Below, in pieces: positions 57,689 to 64,000 of a DNA stretch of 64,000 nt (position 1 is the first letter of the stretch; every line of letters starts with the position of its first letter). The translations under genes were made by a program, and so were the position numbers. The notes below the pieces were generated by a model. It searched no databases, was not told the DNA's origin, and saw only the letters and a list, made by a program, of their open reading frames with translations. The DNA is taken from assembly GCA_029844215.1 (NCBI GenBank), contig CM056733.1:9669501-9733500 (forward strand), given 5' to 3'. The stretch comes from Przewalskia tangutica (taxonomy: Eukaryota; Streptophyta; Magnoliopsida; Solanales; Solanaceae).

Positions 57689-58450
57689 CATATGCGCACA
57701 AATGAGGTAGGATTCAACGGGCGTGTTACATGGATATGTTTTACACTTACGGCTGTCGCCAGTGATGGAGGATTCCACGGGCACGCGTAGATGTTTTGCG
57801 GGCTTGAGACCCTTACTGGACTGTGTGATGGTTTTGAGGGCTTGTGTCCCTAGCCATGGTGTGACTATTGTTCATGTGTTGAAATAGTCTTTAAAAGGTA
57901 AAACTGACTTTCATTACTTTCGTTTCGGCAAGGCACGGTTGTACTGTTAATTTGATTATCATACTTGTCTCCAGCTTTTTATATATAAACTTTATGATTA
58001 AATTACAGTACTTTTAGTTTTACATACTTGGTACATATTTTGTATTGACCTCCTTCGGGGGGCTGCTTTCATGCCGCAGGTTGAGGTACATAGCTTGCTG
58101 ATCCTCACTCTTAGGATCACTGTTCAGTTCTTAGAAAGCTCCATTTCTCCGGAGGCTTTGTCTTTTGGTACAGTTCCCTGAGGTTGTAGATTTATGTACA
58201 TTCAGGGGTATGGCGGGGCCCTGTCCCGTCACAGTTGTTATATCAAAACTCTTAGAGGTCTGTAGTCATATCTTGTGGGTCGGTTTGAAAAAAAAAGAGG
58301 TAACTGCTTTTGGATTTATATATATCCAGGGAAGTAACATGTTATTATTTCTTGTTGAGTTTATGTATGTTCCACTGATTATCTCTGATGTATACCTGTA
58401 AGGGTGCCCAGATAGGGCACCAGTCGCGGGCCCGGGGTCGCGTCGTGGCA
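54765..58450 (+). repeat. Tekay G 5' LTR
   Basis: TGTTACACCCCG...GTCGTGGCA. It contains degenerate repeats built on GAGGATTCCACGGGCATG and TTATATACTATTATTACTCCATGGA (57260-57790), an AT run (57641-57686), and repeated TATAACGGCTTTATGGGAAGTT units at 56667-56790. The open frames at 57091-57494 are products of these repeats. Confidence 0.85.
57641..57686. repeat. (AT)n microsatellite, about 23 units
   Basis: Uninterrupted AT dinucleotides inside the Tekay G 5' LTR, replacing part of one degenerate repeat unit. Likely length-variable. Confidence 0.97.
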
Positions 58451-58453
58451 AAA

Positions 58454-58467
58454 GTGGTATCAGAGCA
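58454..58467 (+). other. Tekay G primer-binding site
   Basis: TGGTATCAGAGCAG three bases beyond the LTR end; initiator-Met type. Confidence 0.88.
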
Positions 58468-60930
58468 GTTAGTCCTCGGAAAGTGTCTACAGACCGTGTC
58501 TAGTAGAGTCTTGGTTATCGGTGTGTTGTGCACCACATCTATAACCAGAAAGATGTAAGACATTTAGGATTGGTTTCCATTCTTCTCACTCTTAGATCGT
58601 GCGATAGAGCTGTGTTGTTAGGGTCGTCTCTCCCTAACGAGTTATGTTGATTGCAGCTACGAGAAAGACAGCAGTGACCCAGGAAGGATTATGTGGATTG
58701 CGTATCTAGATTGGTAGTAATTGTTGTATTGTTTGTATTATGACATACAGCTATACGGATTTGTGTATGAGGGTCAGACGCGTATTGCCTAGAATGATTT
58801 TAGATTACCAAGAGTTGGTAATGACTAACAAGATACCGGGAAGGTGTGAAACAACTTAATGAATTCTCATCAAGGTTTACGTGCTAATTTGAGATAATTA
58901 GGAGATGATGAGCTGTCTGAGAAGGTCATGGACCCTTAAGGAATCATGTTAAGGGACTTAAGGGAATACTATGTTAGTAGATTAAGCTACGTGGTATGCT
59001 TAAGAGAATTGTACGAATGAGATCAATATGGAGTAATTATGGTTGTTATGATGAAGACAACACGATTGAGAGTTTATGAGAAGTTATTGTACCCGTTTAC
59101 TGGGACTGAGAAGGTAGGCTTGGAGCATGGAAATTGCGAGCCTGAGATTATTGATAACCGCCGAGACCTTAGGTATATAAGGCCTTCTCGGGCAATAAGA
59201 TTTAATTCAGACTAAGGGTAAGAGTTAAGTATGACGGTGGGTCGGGTTGAGGACCTATTACGGGTCGCCCCATAGCCTGAAATGGAGTGGGATCAGTTGG
59301 TAGTAGTCCCGCTACGTGACAGGGTCACGAGGGTGCAAGGCCCAAGTCTAGTTAATTGTTTTACAGGTTCGTGGACGCGTTCCACAGGAACCAGGTCGTG
59401 AGAGCCGAAAATGGCCTTATATTGTTCCATTTAGTAACTCCAAAGATTGGAGGCCAGAATTAGTACAGAGGTTATGTACGTATGCTAGTATAAGTTTGGA
59501 AGTACGGAAAGAGTACGCCCAGTAAGAATGAGAGCAACCAAGTGTAGAGGAATAGATCCTGAATCCATAAGGACCTTTCGAGGTAGCTACATCAGTGGGT
59601 GATTGGGTGGTAGCTGAGCGGGTATATAAGATTTTCCCGGTGATGATACAGTCGTCAGACCCTAGCAGACCTGGTAGAGCTGGATACGATAGACTTTAAG
59701 GTCATTATGAGTATGGACTAGTTGGCTTCGTGTGTGCCAAGATTGACTGTAGAGAGAGGTTGGTTCGATTCCAGTTTTCCGGTGAGCCGGTTATCGATAG
59801 GGAAGGAAAGGAAGTGTTAGTAATATGTAAGTTATTCCTTCCTTCTTTGACATGATAATTTGTGGAGTCCATGTAACTTGTTTTATTGAAATGATTGATT
59901 TGAATTTGAACGTTAAGAGACGGAGATAAGAACGTACGATTATTGAAGGATTTTATGTTAAGTGCCCTTGGGGGTACTTGGAGTTGGTTTAGTGTGGTGG
60001 TCAGGGCCACGACTTTCCAAATAAGTTCAGGAAAATGCGCAAAGCAAGAATAAGGTAAGTACGAGTGCTGCCTGCGGAAAACAGAAGACATCGTTGGTAG
60101 GTTTTGAAAATCCATACGATTATAAGGTGGCGCTTGATGATCAAGATTAGGAAAGGGAGATAAGCTCTCTCCCCCACGTAAAAGGATAGTTTTACATATT
60201 ATGGGGTTATGTGTACTCACGTTATTAGGCGATGGATGTGAGACTGGTAAGATCTTCAGTGTCGTCATGCCATAGGTTACAATTTTAGATAACCGTGGGA
60301 AAAGTATTGCGTTGAGGCAATTGAGGATTATGCGAGAATATATATCAGGAAGATTATGAGACTGCACGGGGTTCCTACATTTATTTATGACAGACAGATG
60401 ATCCCAGTTTACGGCTAGCTTCTGGAGGTTTTTCCAGAAGGGATTGGGGACACAGGTGAGTCTCGGTGTTACATTTCACCCTCATACCGACGGACAGGCA
60501 GGGCATGTTATCCAGACACTTAAGGATAGGTTGCGGGCCTGTGTTATTGATTTCAGGGGTAGCTGGGAGGATCTTTTGCCTCTCGTTGAGTGACGTATTA
60601 TAACAGCTACCATTCCAGTATTCGGATGGCACCTTATGAGGCCTTGTATGGGCGGAAGTGTAGGTCGCCGATACGTTGGTTCGATGTTGGCGAGGTTCAG
60701 GTAGTTGACCCAGACTTAATTCAGCAGGATGTGGATAAGGGGAAGCTTATCCAGGAGAGGTTATTAGCAGCTCAGAGTCGACAGAAGTCTTATGCAAATA
60801 ATCGACGTTGACACTTGGAGTTTCAGGTTGACGACTGGGTCTTCTTGAAGGTATCACCCGTGAAGGGTGTGATAAGATTTGGAAAGAAGGGGACTATGCT
60901 GATATCTGTTTAGATGGAGTCTCGAAAGAA
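58468..60930 (+). pseudogene. Tekay G gag-pol remnant
   Basis: Heavily decayed. 58468-59600 has no continuous domain. At 59670-59800, pieces such as LASCVPRLTVERG and FPVSRLS match the end of a Tekay protease (GMDWL..C.A..DC) in shifted frames. Then RT and RNase H are missing. The integrase core appears from 60350: LHGVPTFIYD, a frame change, SLGVTFHPHTDGQAG, a stop at 60592, YNSYHSSIRMAPYEALYGRKC and IQERLLAAQSRQKSYANNR, then FQVDDWVFLKVSPVKGV. The order matches Tekay A (FHPQTDGQAE, YGRKCRSPL). A stop near 60811 and the break at 60905 end it, with no chromodomain. Confidence 0.78.
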
Positions 60931-60950
60931 CATTCGGGGACGAATGTTTC

Positions 60951-60963
60951 TAAGGGGGAAGAA
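60951..60963 (+). other. Tekay G polypurine tract
   Basis: TAAGGGGGAAGAA immediately before the right LTR, preceded by CATTCGGGGACGAATGTTTC, which Tekay A also has upstream of its tract. Confidence 0.75.
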
Positions 60964-61808
60964 TGTTACACCCCGTAATTCCATGACATGTTTAAGAGAA
61001 CGTACGTGAGAAAGTACGACTTTAAGATTGAAACAAAAGAAGGATTGCTTTTTCCTACGGAAAATTATTTCGAGCCTCGTGAAGGAAAACTGTTTAGTAA
61101 TGAGAATTGGTTTCTCGAATTTGCTATTTGAGACGTTTAGAATTTATCAAAACTATGGAAGTTTATTTACAGAGTTGGATACGTTGGGCCCACCCGAGAA
61201 ATTTTACGTTTTTGTGGGGCCCACGAGGTTTCCGATATTTTGACCAATTATGGAAATTTCGGGAAAATGAAATATTATAAGGTAAGGCACGGTTGTACTG
61301 TTAATTTTATTATCATACTTGTCTCTAGCTTTTTATATATAAACTTTATGATTAAATTACAGTACTTTCAGTTTTACATACTTGGTACATATTTTGTAAT
61401 CGACCTTCGGGCCGCGTCATGCCGCAGTCGAGGTACATAGCTTGTTGATCCTCACTCTAGATCACTGCTCGATTCTTGAAAGCTCCATTTTTCCGGAGGC
61501 TTTGTCTTTTGGTACAGTTCCCTGAGGTTGTAGATTTATGTACATTCAGGGGTATGGCGGGGCCCTGTCCCATCACAGTTGTTATGTCAAAACTCTTAGA
61601 GGTCTGTAGTCATATCTTGTGGGTCGGTTTGAAAAACAAAGAGGTAACTGCTTTTGGATTTATATATATCCAGGGAAGTAGCCTTATCGACTAACCTGTT
61701 ATTTATTTCTTGTTGAGTTTATGTATGTTCCGCTGATTATCTCTGATGTATACCTGTAAGGGTGCCCAGTTAGGGTACCAGTCGCGGGTCCGCGGTCGGG
61801 TCGTGACT
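60964..61808 (+). repeat. Tekay G 3' LTR, internally deleted
   Basis: Opens like the left LTR (to ...AAATATTATAA at 61279) and continues with text equal to 57932 onward (GGCACGGTTGTACTG), so about 2.85 kb is missing. It ends GGGTCGTGACT, the last base differing from CA. Confidence 0.88.
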
Positions 61809-63003
61809 CTTTATTACTCAACAAGCATAATAACATGCTAAGTAATCATATCCTTCAGTTAATTTGAAACTAAACCCAATTGGACCCTCAATTGCAAGAT
61901 TTAGTAAATGCTCCAATTTCCAAACCCTAAATTTTCCATCCAATTTAGGAAGAATTTCTAATGCCAAATTAATTATCACAATATGATCATCTATCATAAA
62001 TTAACACTAGTTTACAATATCATAATAATACAATTAATAATCAACCCTCAAATCAAGATTCTAGTCCCCTTATTCTAGCATGAAAGCTTAAGATATTTTC
62101 TTCCCAAATTATAATATATACTAGGATTAGAAGAATTAAAAGATGAATCATAAGCAACAAGGGTGAGATTATACCTCTAATGAAGAACCAAAGTGAAATC
62201 CTCAAGAAATTCCACTTAGCCGAGCTCTAATCTTAAGAGAATGTATATTGTGAAATGAAATCATTTTACAACATTTAACAATCTAACCAGAAACAGCAAC
62301 TCCGCTTTGGCGGAATCGACTTCGTTGGGGTGGTCACACTTCAGCGGGAAAAGGATCCGCTGAGGCGGAGTCACTTAAGAATCTCGGAGAATTGCTAGGG
62401 CGGAAATGACTCCGCAAAGGTGATGGAGCCTCTGTGAGAAAAGCATCCACAGAAGAAGAAAATACAACTTTACACAAGACTCACATCTGCGAGCCAACCT
62501 CTACAGAGGTGGAGACGTAATAGCGGATAGAATGCCGCTGGTGCGGACACCAGAAACCAGCAAACTTAGAAACTAGCCAATTCTCCACCAAACACCTGAA
62601 ACGCTCTCGGAACCCTCCGAATACAAACCAAACATGTTACTCCAAGATAAACGATGCTACAAACTCACTTGCGCACACTCATATTTCTCATACGACCGAA
62701 GCTAAGACATACTTTTCTACGAAAACACTTAAAATCTCCAAATTCCACAATTTTACAAATAAAGCCATTTAAGTACATGAATGCCTCGGAAAGTGAATCA
62801 ATGACTCGACTAAGTCATGAATGACCCTCCGAAACTACCGAAAGTAACGAAACCCGGAAACGAACCCATATACTGAAAAGTCAAATTTGAATCAAACTTA
62901 TCAATTCTAAAAAAAAGATCTTTAGCTAAAAACGATCAGACGGTACAGTCTTATCCCTCTTAGAAAACACAAGAGGAGGTGAATTCTGAGCCTTGTGAAA
63001 CTC

Positions 63004-63660
63004 TTATTCAGAATCAATAGACTTAACTGAATCGTCAGATAAACCTGACTCACAATTCATCCTTTTTGTGACTGTTTTTTTCAGAAAAAAATAATAACTA
63101 CTAAGACATATCTTACATAGCTAACATCACCAGTTTCAATCCAATTAATACTACATCAAAAAGGCCATCCAATTAAAATCCGTTCCCGGAATATTACTAA
63201 ATGATAAAATTACAGCAGTATGATACATGCCCTATTTACGAGAGAGTAAATCATCTTCAAACGGCATGTTGGAAAATACAGGCAATCTTTTCCTTCTAGA
63301 AGGTCCATAGAGAACATCATCAATATAAGAGTCAATATATTTCCTCTCCGCACCAATTGAACGCAAGCATATTATATCATCCATGGGATTCCACTCAGGC
63401 GGGGATATTTCGGAAACAATCTTTCTACTACCTTGTGGAGGTAGATAGGCTGCGTACATACCACCCTCCTGAGATCTCACTTGTGAGAATACGCTAGATT
63501 TTTTGTTGTTGTTGTTGTGGTTCCAATCAACGGCGGTGTAGCTGATGGTGTTCTCTTTGGCTTCCTCAGATGTGGGCCTGTCCATTCCTGCTGATTGGAG
63601 GACATGTTGACGAAATATTGTGCCATTAGATACATATGGATGTGGATATGACCTTGACAT
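63004..63660 (-). CDS. Candidate two-exon host gene, unknown protein, SINE in exon 1
   Basis: Not recognised. Exon 1 would run 63660-63240, from ATG (MSRSYPHPYVSNG) to a C before GTAAAT (donor at 63239). An acceptor AACAG ends at 63072, giving a 168-base AT-rich intron and exon 2 at 63071-63004, which continues in frame to a TAA at 63006-63004. The predicted protein is about 162 residues. Without splicing, a 142-residue frame ends at 63232. Residues about 48-83 come from a SINE fragment (NHNNNNKKSS...MYAAYLPPQ). The rest has KYIDSYIDDVLYGPSRRKR, FSNMPFEDDLL and an acidic Ser-rich end (SGLSDDSVKSIDSE). No signal peptide or membrane segment. Upstream DNA is AT-rich and promoter-like. It could be a real small gene, a gene remnant, or an unknown repeat; the splice sites are my inference. 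Confidence 0.45.
63409..63518 (+). mobile_element. SINE 3' fragment (Solanaceae TS/SolS-like)
   Basis: On the plus strand it holds CGGAAACAATC, ACCTTGTGGAGGTAGA, GCTGCGTACATACCACCCTCC and a CACTTGTGAGAAT block, ending in TTTTTTGTTGTTGTTGTTG. This order and the TTG tail match my knowledge of tRNA-derived SINEs common in Solanaceae. The tRNA-like 5' part is absent, so it is 5'-truncated or its 5' part has diverged. It lies antisense within exon 1 of the candidate gene. Confidence 0.65.
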
Positions 63661-63785
63661 CTCGTTCTACAAGCGGAATATTAGAAGTGTCTTTGGTTGT
63701 GGATTTATAATTCTACTTCTACCCGAACAACTCTCTTCGGAAAACCCTATTAATAAAAAAGAAGAAAAACCGACGTCCTTTAGGA

Positions 63786-63800
63786 GTCTAATATATTGTG
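63786..63800 (-). promoter_or_regulatory. Possible TATA box for the minus-strand candidate gene
   Basis: The minus strand reads ACACAATATATTAGA about 130 bases upstream of the ATG, a plausible plant TATA position with an AT-rich leader after it. Only composition supports it. Confidence 0.3.
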
Positions 63801-63823
63801 TTTTTGTTGACATGTTTAAATAG

Positions 63824-64000
63824 TATTTATTTATGGCCCATTCCATCCATGTTCTAAGTGTTTAACCCTAATTGTCTGTTACGTTTTACTCATTTATTTA
63901 ATTTCTGAAGTAATTGCCGCTTTAAAGAAATTTTGGGCTTTTGGCTGCGTTATGTTAGTACACCCCAAGTTCAGTACTTAATATTAGTTGTGTTACAGAT
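63824..64000. other. AT-rich flank, nothing recognised
   Basis: The last bases of the window show no domain, repeat or RNA gene that I recognise. TACACCCCAAGTTCAG near 63959 faintly recalls an LTR start but cannot be tested. Confidence 0.3.

Larger units (their letters stand above)
54765..61808 (+). mobile_element. Tekay G: decayed Ty3 chromovirus with unequal LTRs
   Basis: TSD CTTTA at 54760-54764 and 61809-61813. The left LTR is 54765-58450 (3686 bases), the right 60964-61808 (845 bases). The internal region is only 2.5 kb and keeps scraps of protease and integrase. It is related to solo LTR C by its start (TGTTA(T/C)ACCCCGTA) and tail structure. RT and RNase H are gone. Confidence 0.88.
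51880..62947 (-). repeat. Solo LTR E, minus, holding LTR F and Tekay G
   Basis: Plus-strand ends TGTCGGGATCC... and ...GACGGTACA, with a perfect 5-base TSD GTCTT at 51875-51879 and 62948-62952. Its own sequence is in three parts (51880-52413, 53675-54764, 61814-62947), about 2.75 kb. The part 62290-62540 has CpG-rich inverted words (TCCGC...GCGGA) like those in other LTRs here. No coding or primer site belongs to it, so it is a solo LTR, probably Ty3 type by length and ends. Confidence 0.82.

Noticed and set aside
59705..60367. 220-codon minus-strand frame in Tekay G
   Set aside because: Antisense to decayed pol sequence; no domain, and the sense strand carries integrase blocks.

Overview
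This is eukaryotic, almost certainly plant, repeat DNA. It is AT-rich, has no bacterial-style operons, and consists of LTR retrotransposons, a LINE, a hAT transposon and a SINE fragment stacked inside one another. The SINE fragment (a TTG-repeat tail behind a TGCGTACA...CACCCTCC core) is of a type I associate with Solanaceae, and the Tekay, SIRE, Tork and Athila-type elements fit a large Solanaceae-like genome. That assignment is an inference. I see no rRNA, tRNA gene, CRISPR array or organelle segment.

Layout. (1) 1-4023, minus: 5' part of an Athila/Tat-type Ty3 element running off the left edge. (2) 4024-4680: CT/GA-rich single-copy-looking DNA. (3) 4690 to about 39640: an old LINE split into four pieces by later insertions: copia-1 (5375-24240), a hAT transposon (24446-27892) and solo LTR D (28622-39316, TSD CTTAT). 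Copia-1 itself holds a full-length Tekay chromovirus A (8083-16055), solo LTR B (16191-19088, minus) and solo LTR C (19742-22874, TSD TATGT). Solo LTR D holds a complete SIRE-type copia (29197-39014, minus, TSD GTCAC). (4) About 39640-51590: copia-3, minus, same family as copia-1, with a Tork-type copia-2 (39658-48511) inserted in its 3' LTR. (5) 51880-62947: solo LTR E (minus, TSD GTCTT), holding Athila-like solo LTR F (52414-53669, TSD ATAAG) and decayed Tekay element G (54765-61808, TSD CTTTA). (6) 63004-63660, minus: a candidate two-exon host gene whose first exon contains the SINE fragment.

Almost every coding region is a broken transposon gene. The least decayed are the Tekay A pol region (five visible lesions) and the SIRE element, which also carries a third ORF between pol and its 3' LTR. 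Target-site duplications give an insertion order: LINE first, then copia-1, hAT and LTR D, then Tekay A, LTR C and SIRE inside those.

Best candidates for new biology are a 24-bp, half-palindromic motif scattered at least eight times through the SIRE element (LTRs, non-coding and coding parts), the SIRE extra ORF, the SINE-containing host-like gene, and CpG-rich palindromic motifs shared by unrelated LTR elements. All coordinates were read by eye; boundaries without a quoted TSD are approximate.
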